A DNA stretch of 14,473 nucleotides from Burkholderiaceae bacterium (lineage in GTDB: Bacteria; Pseudomonadota; Gammaproteobacteria; Burkholderiales; Burkholderiaceae). Positions 1 through 6,923 of this stretch are shown here, one piece after another. The stretch spans positions 1 to 14,473 of the forward strand of contig CANISN010000020.1 of assembly GCA_947470165.1 (NCBI GenBank), given 5' to 3'. The translations under genes and the position numbers were made by a program. The notes beneath the pieces were generated by a model. It was not told the origin of the DNA. It worked only from the letters and a program-made list of their open reading frames with translations, and did not search any database. The stretch's first letter is position 1, and each line of letters starts with the position of its first letter.

Positions 1-8
1 AGGTTTAA
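1..8 (+). CDS. possible last codons of pheT (partial)
   Basis: The window opens 44 nt before ihfA. One frame reads GTT then a TAA stop at 6-8; the other two plus-strand frames run through into ihfA and stop at 46-48 or nearby without resembling a known C-terminus. In Burkholderiales ihfA normally follows pheT (phenylalanyl-tRNA synthetase beta chain), so this TAA may be the pheT stop. With only two codons visible there is no sequence evidence for the identity; the call rests on known gene order. Confidence 0.25.
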
Positions 9-44
9 TATTAGCCTTAGACATAGCACGAAGAGACTTCAGAC

Positions 45-368
45 ATGAATGAATTAGCTAACAACGATACCGTTACCAAGAACGAGCTCTCTGAAGCGCT
101 CTTCGATCAAGTGGGTCTTAATAAGCGCGAAGCTAAAGATATGATTGATGCATTCTTTGACCGCATTGGTAAGTCGCTAGAGACCGGAGTAGAAGTAAAG
201 ATCTCTGGATTTGGTAATTTCCAGCTTCGTAATAAATCTGCCCGTCCAGGCCGAAATCCTAAAACGGGTCAAATGATTCCGATTGCAGCTCGCCGTGTGG
301 TTACTTTTCATGCAAGTCAAAAACTCAAGGACGTAGTTGAGTCGCATGCTCGAGAAAACAGCATTTGA
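45..368 (+). CDS. ihfA: Integration host factor subunit alpha
   Basis: IHF-alpha pairs with IHF-beta to form a heterodimer that bends DNA sharply at specific sites. It acts in the nucleoid in transcription, recombination and replication. The 107-aa product has the whole HU/IHF fold: an N-terminal helical dimerisation part (about residues 11-50), the glycine-rich turn GFGNF (55-59), and the DNA-inserting beta arm with the signature RNPKTG (70-75). Pro72 corresponds to the proline that intercalates at the kink. It is slightly longer than the 99-aa E. coli protein because of an N-terminal extension of about seven residues. A purine-rich GAAGAGA stands just upstream of the ATG. Its 3' end overlaps the following MerR gene, which suggests co-transcription and translational coupling. 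Alpha rather than beta or HU is chosen from the overall sequence and the ihfA-merR order typical of betaproteobacteria. Confidence 0.95.
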   Translation: MNELANNDTVTKNELSEALFDQVGLNKREAKDMIDAFFDRIGKSLETGVEVKISGFGNFQLRNKSARPGRNPKTGQMIPIAARRVVTFHASQKLKDVVESHARENSI

Positions 369-696
369 AACTGGGGCTGCGCTGCTTACTTCGCAGCTCC
401 CCCCAATCCCCTCTAAGCGTTATTTCACTATTGGTGAAGTAGCTGATCTGTGTGGTGTTCGTTCTCATGTGTTGCGTTATTGGGAGCAGGAATTTTCACA
501 ATTAAGTCCTCAAAAGCGTCGCGGCAATCGTCGTTACTATCAACATCATGAGGTTGTCTTAATACGTAAGATTAGGGCGCTTTTATACGAAGAAGGTTTC
601 ACTATTAGTGGCGCCAGAAATCGCCTTGATGAGGCACGCGGTGAGCTCCGCTTACGCGATGAGTTGCAAGCTGTTCTCCAAATTCTCTCAAAATAG
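346..696 (+). CDS. MerR-family transcriptional regulator
   Basis: This is a small cytoplasmic DNA-binding protein, 116 aa from ATG 346. A winged helix-turn-helix starts at [14 protein letters not shown] and continues through the MerR hallmark VLRYWEQEF and a wing with RRGNRRYY. A short helical region follows. There is no long coiled-coil effector domain and no cysteine cluster like those of metal sensors, so it belongs to the short, ligand-unknown MlrA-like branch that commonly follows ihfA in betaproteobacteria. Translation could also begin at an in-frame TTG at 337; ATG 346 is preferred for its codon. Either start lies inside the ihfA reading frame, whose stop is at 366-368, so the genes overlap by at least 23 nt and are probably coupled. 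Target genes cannot be deduced from the sequence. Confidence 0.85.
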   Translation: MLEKTAFETGAALLTSQLPPIPSKRYFTIGEVADLCGVRSHVLRYWEQEFSQLSPQKRRGNRRYYQHHEVVLIRKIRALLYEEGFTISGARNRLDEARGELRLRDELQAVLQILSK

Positions 697-700
697 TTAC

Positions 701-709
701 TGATACAAT
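701..709 (+). promoter_or_regulatory. extended -10 promoter of tRNA-Pro
   Basis: TGATACAAT contains the TGn extension followed by TACAAT (704-709, five of six to TATAAT). It lies just after the MerR stop (694-696). Initiation about 7 nt downstream would fall near 716, leaving a leader of only about six nucleotides before the tRNA. No good -35 hexamer is visible at normal spacing, which fits an extended -10 promoter. It would let the tRNA be transcribed separately from ihfA-merR. Confidence 0.5.
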
Positions 710-721
710 TTCTTTTTCCGT

Positions 722-798
<77 letters not shown>

Positions 799-805
799 TC
801 TAATT

Positions 806-827
806 CTGCATTCATTACACATTGCAG
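806..827 (+). terminator. weak hairpin after tRNA-Pro, possible terminator
   Basis: CTGCA (806-810) can pair with TGCAG (823-827) across a 12-nt loop, followed by a T-rich stretch from about 831. The stem is only five base pairs, so termination would be inefficient. Readthrough from the tRNA promoter may supply the thioesterase transcript, since no separate promoter is obvious. Confidence 0.25.
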
Positions 828-855
828 CATCTTTTATCTCTTCACCTTTATTTCT

Positions 856-1257
856 ATGACATCAAGCTCAAACAGCATCACTTACTTTGGATTAAGTATT
901 CCATTTTTATCCCATTTGGGTGTGGTACCTGAGTACGCCGAAGGGGGTAAATCGCGGATTAGTCTGGTGATTAAGCCGGAGTTTGAGAATAGCTTCCAGA
1001 TCGCCCATGGTGGTGTAGTGATGACTTTATTGGATTTTGCTATGGGGGCAGCAGCCCGCAGCACTAATAACCAGCCCTTGGGCGCCATGACAATCGACAT
1101 GAGTGTAAGCTTCTTACGCCCCAGTATTGGCAAAATCGCGGTGGAAGGTACGGTGCTTAAATCTGGCAAAACGATTCATTATTGTGAGGCTGTTGTCTTA
1201 AATGAGGCTGGTGAGGTCACCGCTAAATCGAGTGGCACATTTATGCTGAGAAGATGA
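856..1257 (+). CDS. PaaI-family hotdog thioesterase
   Basis: This is a probable cytoplasmic acyl-CoA thioesterase of the single-hotdog PaaI/YbgC-like superfamily, 133 aa, a normal length for the family. The long central helix begins in NSFQIAHGGVVMTLLDFAMG (about residues 45-64). It holds the HGG motif and the acidic residue in LLD that define the active-site region. The strand MSVSFLRP is the usual next element. The reading frame is open upstream into the tRNA, so the ATG at 856 is the first sensible start and gives the usual N-terminus (YFGLSIPFLSHLGV). No Shine-Dalgarno sequence precedes this ATG, which is odd and leaves some doubt about the exact start. The substrate (aryl-CoA or short acyl-CoA) cannot be read from the sequence and no pathway genes are adjacent. 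Confidence 0.85.
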   Translation: MTSSSNSITYFGLSIPFLSHLGVVPEYAEGGKSRISLVIKPEFENSFQIAHGGVVMTLLDFAMGAAARSTNNQPLGAMTIDMSVSFLRPSIGKIAVEGTVLKSGKTIHYCEAVVLNEAGEVTAKSSGTFMLRR

Positions 1258-1264
1258 TATTAAT

Positions 1265-1292
1265 TTATAAATACTAAATATAGTATTTATAA
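1265..1292. repeat. perfect 11-bp inverted repeat in AT-rich spacer
   Basis: TTATAAATACT (1265-1275) and AGTATTTATAA (1282-1292) are exact reverse complements around the 6-nt loop AAATAT. The repeat starts 8 nt after the thioesterase stop. The stem has only one G-C pair and no T-run follows, so it would be a poor intrinsic terminator. It could equally be a protein-binding site or a cruciform-prone spot in the AT-rich region before the H-NS gene. Confidence 0.6.
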
Positions 1293-1394
1293 TGATTATG
1301 TTATTTACCTAACTATTAATATAATAAACCACTGATTTATATGGGGGTATATTGAATATTTCTACATATTAATTCTTTTTAAATAATATATCTC

Positions 1395-1400
1395 TATAAT
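1395..1400 (+). promoter_or_regulatory. -10 box of the H-NS gene promoter
   Basis: A perfect TATAAT stands 64 nt before the H-NS start codon. The -35 region 16-17 bp upstream is only T-rich (TTCTTT near 1373-1378), with no good TTGACA. Initiation would fall near 1407, giving a leader of about 57 nt. The whole 1258-1400 stretch is extremely A/T-rich, the kind of curved DNA H-NS proteins bind, so autoregulation is plausible but not shown. Confidence 0.5.
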
Positions 1401-1463
1401 GACTACCGAGAGATGGCTAATTCCTAGCTATTTCAGACAATGAATATTCGGAGAAATTAATAG

Positions 1464-1748
1464 ATGTCTTCTTATAAAGAACTTTTAGCCCAGCGTGAAC
1501 AGTTAGATAAACAAATTAAAGAAGCAGTTCTGCGTGAAAAGGCTGATGGCATAGCCAAAGCCAAACTGATTATCGAACAGTATGATTTAACGGCTTCAGA
1601 CTTATTTAGCCGTAAAGCTGGCGCCCGTAGCTCTAGCGGCAAAGTTGCCCCTAAGTACCGTAACCCCTCTACAGGAGATACTTGGACCGGTCGTGGTAAG
1701 GCGCCAAAATGGATAGAAGGTAGAGATCGCAGTAACTTCTTGATATAA
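1464..1748 (+). CDS. H-NS-family nucleoid-associated protein
   Basis: This short H-NS/HvrA-type protein (94 aa) binds AT-rich DNA, silences genes and shapes the nucleoid. An N-terminal oligomerisation helix (about residues 3-38, rich in charged residues and Leu/Ile) is joined by a flexible serine-rich linker (52-60) to the C-terminal DNA-binding domain. That domain runs KVAPKYRNPSTGDTWTGRG followed by KAPKW, with the minor-groove loop TGRGKAPKW at 75-83. This form, with KYRNP and a C-terminus near EGRDRSNFLI, is common in Burkholderiales, which often carry several paralogues. GGAGA at 1450-1454 is a good ribosome-binding site 9 nt before the ATG. The gene is monocistronic: its own -10 box lies upstream and a strong terminator downstream, and it converges on the minus-strand regulator. 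Confidence 0.93.
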   Translation: MSSYKELLAQREQLDKQIKEAVLREKADGIAKAKLIIEQYDLTASDLFSRKAGARSSSGKVAPKYRNPSTGDTWTGRGKAPKWIEGRDRSNFLI

Positions 1749-1776
1749 GCTACTGATTTAAATAAACTTTAATAAA

Positions 1777-1808
1777 AAAGGCCACTCATAATCTATTGAG
1801 CGGCCTTT
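1777..1808. terminator. bidirectional terminator between H-NS gene and minus-strand regulator
   Basis: AAAGGCC (1777-1783) pairs with GGCCTTT (1802-1808). The stem continues, after one A-C mismatch, with CTCA (1785-1788) pairing TGAG (1797-1800), closing an 8-nt loop. T-rich sequence follows on the plus strand, and six A residues (1774-1779) give a T-run on the minus strand. The hairpin can therefore end transcripts of both converging genes. Confidence 0.85.
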
Positions 1809-1831
1809 CTCTTTAGTTGATTCAATATCCC

Positions 1832-2533
1832 CTAGGCGCACTTTCTATTTAGTGCATGGACAAAAATTGGCTCTAAGAGCTCATGACGATTTTTATTGCC
1901 CAAAACTGTTTCTAGCTCTGGATTGGTGGCGGGATAGCCAATAATTAAGGGATTTTGATCAATTAAGCCATTTTCCAGCTCTTCCTGAAGGATTTCAGGA
2001 TACTGGGACCTAACACCTACGGTATTCTCATCGGCTAAGCCCATCACACCTGGATGAAGCCTAATAAATCCCTCATCTACCAAAATAGGAATGCGCTGCG
2101 TGTCCTTGTTTTTACTCAAATAATGGATTAAATGAACTTGTTCGACAGGTGGAATTAAGGCATCCAAGAAGATTAAGTCGGGCGACAGGGAGACTGCCTT
2201 CATCAGACCTTCAAGACTATCTACAGACACCTCAATATCAACCTTTAATTGCCAACATTGAATAGACTCGATTAATTCATGGCTATTTTCAACCCTTCTA
2301 AATATCCCCATAGCAATGCAATTTTGCGTGGTTTTTTGTCGCATCGCTCTTTTTCGCCTCGCAAGCTGTTGATCTAAGGAGCTAGCCAAGATGCGACGAT
2401 GGCCCCCACGGGTCTTCCAGGCGATTAATTCACCCAACTCAACCATTTTCTGCACGGTACCTAGAGATACTTGTAATACCTTTGCGCTTTGCCGAGTACT
2501 TAAATATTCCATTTCTGGGGTAATTGCTTTCAT
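1832..2533 (-). CDS. excisionase/MerR-like HTH regulator with degenerate receiver-like domain
   Basis: This is a 233-aa putative transcription regulator with two parts. Residues 10-49 form an excisionase-family helix-turn-helix (YLSTRQSAKVLQVSLGTVQK, then a wing with WKTRGGHRR). After a basic linker (56-68), residues 71-155 resemble a CheY-like receiver. PDLIFLDALIP places Asp124 where the phospho-acceptor normally sits, followed by a helix and the strand IPILV. The acidic pair after the first strand is absent (IFRRVEN), and the Thr/Ser and Lys switch residues are not visible near ILVDEG, so phosphorylation is doubtful. The C-terminal 70 residues match nothing I recognise. AAGGA lies only three nt before the ATG at 2533, so Met8 (ATG 2510-2512) is an alternative start. 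It is transcribed divergently from sucA across a palindrome-rich spacer. Regulation of sucA or of itself is an inference from position only. Confidence 0.75.
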   Translation of the reverse strand: MKAITPEMEYLSTRQSAKVLQVSLGTVQKMVELGELIAWKTRGGHRRILASSLDQQLARRKRAMRQKTTQNCIAMGIFRRVENSHELIESIQCWQLKVDIEVSVDSLEGLMKAVSLSPDLIFLDALIPPVEQVHLIHYLSKNKDTQRIPILVDEGFIRLHPGVMGLADENTVGVRSQYPEILQEELENGLIDQNPLIIGYPATNPELETVLGNKNRHELLEPIFVHALNRKCA

Positions 2534-2605
2534 ATATCCTTAATCTCATTAATTCATTTGAAGATTTAGAGAATACGAATCAAATCAATGTGAATCTGTC
2601 GGCAG

Positions 2606-2617
2606 AGGTTTAAACCT
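2606..2617. promoter_or_regulatory. perfect palindrome AGGTTTAAACCT, candidate operator
   Basis: This 12-bp perfect palindrome lies in the 292-bp spacer between the divergent minus-strand regulator and sucA, 73 bp upstream of the regulator's start. A second inverted repeat (AAACTT/AAGTTT, 2625-2630 and 2638-2643) follows directly. Together they make a candidate binding site for a dimeric regulator, possibly the adjacent one. No factor can be assigned from sequence. Confidence 0.35.
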
Positions 2618-2691
2618 GAGTAGGAAACTTCTTATTCAAGTTTGAAAGAGGGCAATATCCATGTTGGCGGCAAAATCGGGGAAAGCCTGTT

Positions 2692-2719
2692 TTGTTTAAA
2701 TGGTTAATCGTGTTAAATT
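2692..2719 (+). promoter_or_regulatory. candidate sucA promoter
   Basis: TTGTTT (2692-2697) is spaced 16 bp from TAAATT (2714-2719). The -10 is preceded by TG at 2711-2712, an extended -10 arrangement. Initiation near 2726 would give a leader of about 100 nt that includes the whole folded region before sucA. The hexamers are imperfect, so the call is tentative. Confidence 0.35.
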
Positions 2720-2745
2720 AGCAGAGTTAGCAGTAGCACAGATCA

Positions 2746-2818
2746 ATTCGTGAAGCGGTGTAGCCGCGTATCGAGTGGTTATAACCACAGTTTTTATTCG
2801 GGAAACCCGATGAAAGGT
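2746..2818 (+). promoter_or_regulatory. sucA RNA motif-like 5' leader (candidate riboswitch)
   Basis: Three consecutive hairpins precede sucA. The first has an outer stem ATTCG/CGAGT (2746-2750 with 2772-2776) and an inner stem GCGG/CCGC (2755-2758 with 2764-2767). The second is the perfect palindrome GTGGTTATAACCAC (2775-2788), a 5-bp stem with a TATA loop that shares two bases with the outer stem. The third is TCGGG-AAA-CCCGA (2798-2810), extended through a 2x2 internal loop by GTTTTT (2790-2795) pairing with AAAGGT (2813-2818), which is the sucA Shine-Dalgarno sequence. A conserved sucA RNA motif is known in the sucA 5' UTR of Burkholderiales and overlaps the ribosome-binding site; its ligand is, to my knowledge, not established. 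The pairings are read directly. The match to that family is by position and architecture, not by covariance search. Confidence 0.7.
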
Positions 2819-2825
2819 GAGCATC

Positions 2826-5681
2826 ATGATGCAGGATCAAAGGGATAGCTCCTATCTCTTCGGCGGAAACGCACCCTACGTAGAGGAACTCTACGAATCC
2901 TACTTGCACGATCCAGCTTCTGTAGCTGATCACTGGCGAGATTATTTTGATAATGTGAAGCAAATCCCAGCGGTGGATGGCTCGTCTCGAATTGATATTG
3001 CCCATGGTCCCATTGTTGCTTCCTTTGCTGAGCGGGCCAAGCAAGGCCCTATTAGAACGGTTTCCGATTCGGCTGATTCTGCGATGGGACGCAAGCGCGT
3101 TGCTGTTCAGCAGTTAATTGCTGCCTATCGAAATGTTGGTAACCGCTGGGCTGATATTGATCCCTTGAAGCGTACAGAGCGTCCAGATATTCCTGAACTA
3201 GATCCTGCCTTCTATGGTTTTACCGACGGCGATATGGATATCGTCTTCAACACCAGCAATACTTTCTTTGGCAAGTCGGATATGTCCTTGCGAGATATAT
3301 TGCAGGCATTACGTCAAACCTATTGCGGCACTTTGGGTGCTGAGTACATGTTTATTGCCGACCAAACTATCAAAAAATGGTGGCAAGAAAAATTAGAGTC
3401 CATTCGCTCAACCCCGAGATTTAATGTTGATGAGAAACGCCAAATTTTAGATCGCGTTACTGCGGCAGAAGGTTTGGAGCGTTATCTTCAGGCAAAGTAC
3501 GTAGGCCAAAAACGTTTCTCTCTTGAGGGTGGTGAGAGTTTCATCGCTTGTATGGATGAATTAATTCGTGAGTCTGGCGCTAAGGGCGTTCAGGAGATTG
3601 TGATTGGGATGGCTCATCGTGGTCGCCTCAATGTCCTGGTTAACGTTTTAGGCAAAATGCCATCAGATCTTTTTGCTGAATTTGAGCATAAGGGCCCAGA
3701 AACATTACCTGCAGGTGACGTGAAGTATCACCAAGGTTTCTCAAGCGATATTTCTACGCCAGCCGGTCCAGTGCATTTGTCATTAGCATTTAATCCTTCC
3801 CATTTAGAAATCGTTAACCCAGTCGTGGAAGGTTCTGCTCGTGCCCGTATGGAGCGCCGTGGTGATATGTTGGGTGAGCAAGTGTTGCCAGTATTAGTGC
3901 ATGGCGATGCTGCGATTGCAGGTCAGGGTGTCATGCAAGAGACTTTAGCGATGGCGGAAGTACGTGGCTATTCAACTGGTGGCACGATCCACATCGTAAT
4001 TAATAACCAAATTGGTTTCACTACATCCGATCCCCGCGATTTACGCTCTAGCTTGTATTGCACTGACATCATGAAGGTGATTGATGCTCCGGTCTTGCAT
4101 GTCAATGGCGATGATCCTGAAGCCGTTGTCTTGGCAACTAAATTGGCAGTAGAGTTCCGCACGCAATTTCATAAAGATGTGGCCATTGATATTGTTTGCT
4201 TCAGAAAGTTAGGTCACAACGAGCAAGATACGCCTGCGATGACGCAGCCCTTGATGTACAAAATCATCTCAGAGCATCCCGGTACTCGAAAGTACTATGC
4301 CGATAAGTTGGAGGCTCAAGGCGTATTACCGGCTGGCACTGGTGACCTGATGGTGAAAGAGTACCGCGCCGCGATGGATGCGGGTAAGCAAACTTCAGAC
4401 CCTGTATTAAGTAACTTTAAAGGTAAGTTCGCTGTCGATTGGTCGCCTTTCTTGAATAAGAAATGGACTGATGAGGCAGATACAGCCATTCCATTAACGG
4501 AATGGAAGCGCCTAGCAGAGCGGGTCTCTACAGCTCGAGAAGGATTCAAGGTTCACCCCTTAGTCGAAAAGGTCTTGAAAGATCGCGCAGCAATGGGTCG
4601 CGGTGAAACCAATATTGACTGGGGCATGGGTGAGCACATGGCTTTCGCATCCTTGGTAGCAAGTGGTTATCCAGTCCGCCTATCAGGCGAGGATAGTGGT
4701 CGTGGCACCTTTACCCATCGTCATGCGGTTTTGCATAATCAAAACCGCGAAAAATGGGATACCGGTGTTTATATTCCCCTGCGCCACATTGCTAAAGACC
4801 AGGCTCCATTTTTGGTGATCGATTCGATCTTGTCCGAAGAGGCTGTGCTGGGTTTTGAGTATGGCTATGCTGCTTCAGAGCCCAACACCTTGACTATTTG
4901 GGAAGCGCAGTTTGGCGATTTTGCGAATGGTGCTCAAGTAGTGATTGATCAATTTATTGCTTCTGGTGAAGTGAAGTGGGGTCGTGCGAACGGCTTGGTC
5001 ATGATGTTGCCTCACGGTTATGAAGGACAAGGTCCAGAGCATTCATCGGCACGTTTAGAACGCTTTATGCAGTTGTGCGCGGATACCAATATGCAGGTCA
5101 TTCAGCCAACAACAGCGTCACAGATTTTCCACGTATTACGCCGTCAAATGATTCGACAGTTCCGTAAGCCGCTGATCTTGATGACACCAAAATCTTTATT
5201 GCGTAATAAAGAAGCAGCCTCACCATTAACGGATTTCACGAAAGGTGGATTCCACACGATCCTGCCTGAGCGCGATGAGGCTATTGAAGGTAAGAAGGTT
5301 ACTCGTTTAGTTATGTGTTCCGGCAAGGTCTATTACGACTTAGCTAAGACGCGTACTGAGAAAAAACTAGATGATGTTGCGATCATTCGTTTGGAGCAAC
5401 TATATCCATTCCCGCATAAAGCATTGAATGCTGAGTTGAAGAAGTATCCGAACCTCGAAGAGGTGGTGTGGTGTCAGGATGAGCCGCAAAACCAAGGCGC
5501 CTGGTTCTTTGTTCAGCACAATATTTTGGAGAACATGTCTGAGGGCATGAGGTTGGCATATGCAGGTCGCCCAGCATCAGCCTCACCAGCCTGTGGTTAT
5601 GCTCATCTCCACCAAGAACAACAAAAGTCTCTTCTTACGGCTGCATTCGCAAAACTAAAGGGTTATGTCATTACGAAGTAA
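2826..5681 (+). CDS. sucA: 2-oxoglutarate dehydrogenase E1 component
   Basis: E1 is the thiamine-diphosphate-dependent subunit that decarboxylates 2-oxoglutarate and passes the succinyl group to the E2 lipoyl arm, in the cytoplasmic TCA cycle. The 951-aa product has the usual N-terminus (LFGGNAPYVEELYESYLHDP), which helps hold E1 in the complex. GMAHRGRLNVL starts near residue 261. The ThDP/Mg segment runs from HGDAAIAGQG (from His359) to INNQIGF (392-398). The transketolase-like C-terminal half carries GEDSGRGTFTHRHA (about 621-634) and VVWCQDEPQNQGAW near the end. Length and motifs are normal. GTG 2817 is also in frame, but it lies inside the Shine-Dalgarno AAAGGTGA (2813-2820), so ATG 2826 is chosen; ATG 2829 is adjacent. 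It is first in a sucA-sucB-lpdA-zapE operon, and its leader appears able to sequester the ribosome-binding site. Confidence 0.97.
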   Translation: MMQDQRDSSYLFGGNAPYVEELYESYLHDPASVADHWRDYFDNVKQIPAVDGSSRIDIAHGPIVASFAERAKQGPIRTVSDSADSAMGRKRVAVQQLIAAYRNVGNRWADIDPLKRTERPDIPELDPAFYGFTDGDMDIVFNTSNTFFGKSDMSLRDILQALRQTYCGTLGAEYMFIADQTIKKWWQEKLESIRSTPRFNVDEKRQILDRVTAAEGLERYLQAKYVGQKRFSLEGGESFIACMDELIRESGAKGVQEIVIGMAHRGRLNVLVNVLGKMPSDLFAEFEHKGPETLPAGDVKYHQGFSSDISTPAGPVHLSLAFNPSHLEIVNPVVEGSARARMERRGDMLGEQVLPVLVHGDAAIAGQGVMQETLAMAEVRGYSTGGTIHIVINNQIGFTTSDPRDLRSSLYCTDIMKVIDAPVLHVNGDDPEAVVLATKLAVEFRTQFHKDVAIDIVCFRKLGHNEQDTPAMTQPLMYKIISEHPGTRKYYADKLEAQGVLPAGTGDLMVKEYRAAMDAGKQTSDPVLSNFKGKFAVDWSPFLNKKWTDEADTAIPLTEWKRLAERVSTAREGFKVHPLVEKVLKDRAAMGRGETNIDWGMGEHMAFASLVASGYPVRLSGEDSGRGTFTHRHAVLHNQNREKWDTGVYIPLRHIAKDQAPFLVIDSILSEEAVLGFEYGYAASEPNTLTIWEAQFGDFANGAQVVIDQFIASGEVKWGRANGLVMMLPHGYEGQGPEHSSARLERFMQLCADTNMQVIQPTTASQIFHVLRRQMIRQFRKPLILMTPKSLLRNKEAASPLTDFTKGGFHTILPERDEAIEGKKVTRLVMCSGKVYYDLAKTRTEKKLDDVAIIRLEQLYPFPHKALNAELKKYPNLEEVVWCQDEPQNQGAWFFVQHNILENMSEGMRLAYAGRPASASPACGYAHLHQEQQKSLLTAAFAKLKGYVITK

Positions 5682-5724
5682 TCGTTGACCTCACCCAATA
5701 TAAAAACACTAAACAGGATCCATC

Positions 5725-6912
5725 ATGGCTATTTTTGAAGTTAAAGTCCCCCAACTCTCCGAGTCAGTAGCCGAAGCTACTTTATTGCAATGGAAAAAGA
5801 AAGTCGGCGATGCTGTTGCTCAAGATGAAATTTTGATCGAAATCGAAACTGATAAAGTGGTGCTGGAGGTTCCTTCACCGTCCGCTGGCGTTATTACAGA
5901 GATTGTGATTGCTGACGGCGGCACTGTAATTGCCGAGCAGTTGATTGCAAAGATTGATAGTACTGCTGTTGCCGCTGCCCCAGTAGCTTCTGCTGCCCCA
6001 GCTGTAGCTCCCACAAAAGCTGCTCCTGCTGCTAAATCATCTGCCGCCGCCGCTCCTTCGGCTACAAAAATCCTTGCTGAACATAATCTAAGTGCTGACC
6101 AAGTTGCAGGCTCTGGTCGTGATGGCCGCGTTACTAAGGGTGATGCACTTAACGCAGTAGCAGGCGGAGCAAAAGCTGCTGCATTACCAAGTACACCAAT
6201 TCCAATGGGCAATCGTCCAGAAGAGCGTGTGCCGATGAGTCGCTTGCGTGCTCGTATTGCTGAGCGTTTGCTTGAGTCCCAGGCTAACAACGCTATATTG
6301 ACTACATTCAATGAAGTTAATATGGCACCAGTAATTGCCATGCGTAATAAGTACAAAGATCAGTTTGAAAAAGTGCATGGCGTGAAGCTGGGGTTCATGT
6401 CCTTCTTCGTTAAGGCTGCAACTCATGCATTGAAGAAGTTTCCATTGCTCAATGCCTCTGTTGATGGCAATGATATTGTTTACCATGGTTACTTTGATAT
6501 CGGTATCGCAGTGAGCTCACCGCGTGGCTTGGTAGTTCCAATTCTGCGTGATGTTGATCAAATGAACCTAGCAGATATTGAGAAGAAGATTGCCGAATTT
6601 GGCCTTAAAGCGCGTGAAGGTAAATTATCCTTAGAGGATTTAACGGGCGGTACATTCTCCATCTCTAACGGCGGTGTATTTGGCTCAATGCTTTCTACTC
6701 CAATCATTAATCCTCCACAATCTGCCATCTTGGGTATTCATGCAACTAAAGAGCGTGCTGTGGTTGAGAATGGTCAAATTGTGATTCGTCCCATTAATTA
6801 CTTAGCCTTGTCATATGATCATCGCATCATCGACGGTCGTGAGGCAGTACTTGGTCTGGTTGCAATGAAGGATGCTTTAGAAGATCCTTCACGTCTCCTC
6901 CTTGATTTGTAA
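5725..6912 (+). CDS. sucB: 2-oxoglutarate dehydrogenase E2, dihydrolipoamide succinyltransferase
   Basis: E2 forms the core of the 2-oxoglutarate dehydrogenase complex and transfers the succinyl group from lipoamide to CoA. The 395-aa protein is modular. One lipoyl domain (residues 2-77) has the lipoylated Lys44 in ETDKV. A flexible Ala/Pro-rich linker (about 79-111) follows, then the peripheral subunit-binding domain (about 111-146, [12 protein letters not shown] to [10 protein letters not shown]) and the catalytic acyltransferase domain from about 165. The catalytic motif DHRIIDG places His366 and Asp370 near the C-terminus. A single lipoyl domain and the C-terminal RLLLDL are typical of succinyltransferases rather than pyruvate-complex E2. 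The ATG is preceded by AGGAT, 43 nt after the sucA stop, so co-transcription is likely. The GC-rich alanine linker makes a long antisense open frame that is not a gene. Confidence 0.97.
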   Translation: MAIFEVKVPQLSESVAEATLLQWKKKVGDAVAQDEILIEIETDKVVLEVPSPSAGVITEIVIADGGTVIAEQLIAKIDSTAVAAAPVASAAPAVAPTKAAPAAKSSAAAAPSATKILAEHNLSADQVAGSGRDGRVTKGDALNAVAGGAKAAALPSTPIPMGNRPEERVPMSRLRARIAERLLESQANNAILTTFNEVNMAPVIAMRNKYKDQFEKVHGVKLGFMSFFVKAATHALKKFPLLNASVDGNDIVYHGYFDIGIAVSSPRGLVVPILRDVDQMNLADIEKKIAEFGLKAREGKLSLEDLTGGTFSISNGGVFGSMLSTPIINPPQSAILGIHATKERAVVENGQIVIRPINYLALSYDHRIIDGREAVLGLVAMKDALEDPSRLLLDL

Positions 6913-6923
6913 GAGGGAAGATC

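Noticed and set aside
1832..2533. Phage or element excisionase
   Set aside because: The HTH is of the excisionase family, but the protein is three times too long, has a receiver-like domain, and no mobile-element genes are near.
2727..3044. Minus-strand open frame across the sucA leader and start
   Set aside because: It overlaps the sucA coding start and the structured leader, has no ribosome-binding site and has no recognisable domain.
5820..6356. Long open frame on the minus strand inside sucB (178 codons)
   Set aside because: It is antisense to the alanine/proline-rich linker and lipoyl coding region of sucB, where codon bias removes stops; the translation is low-complexity and resembles no protein.
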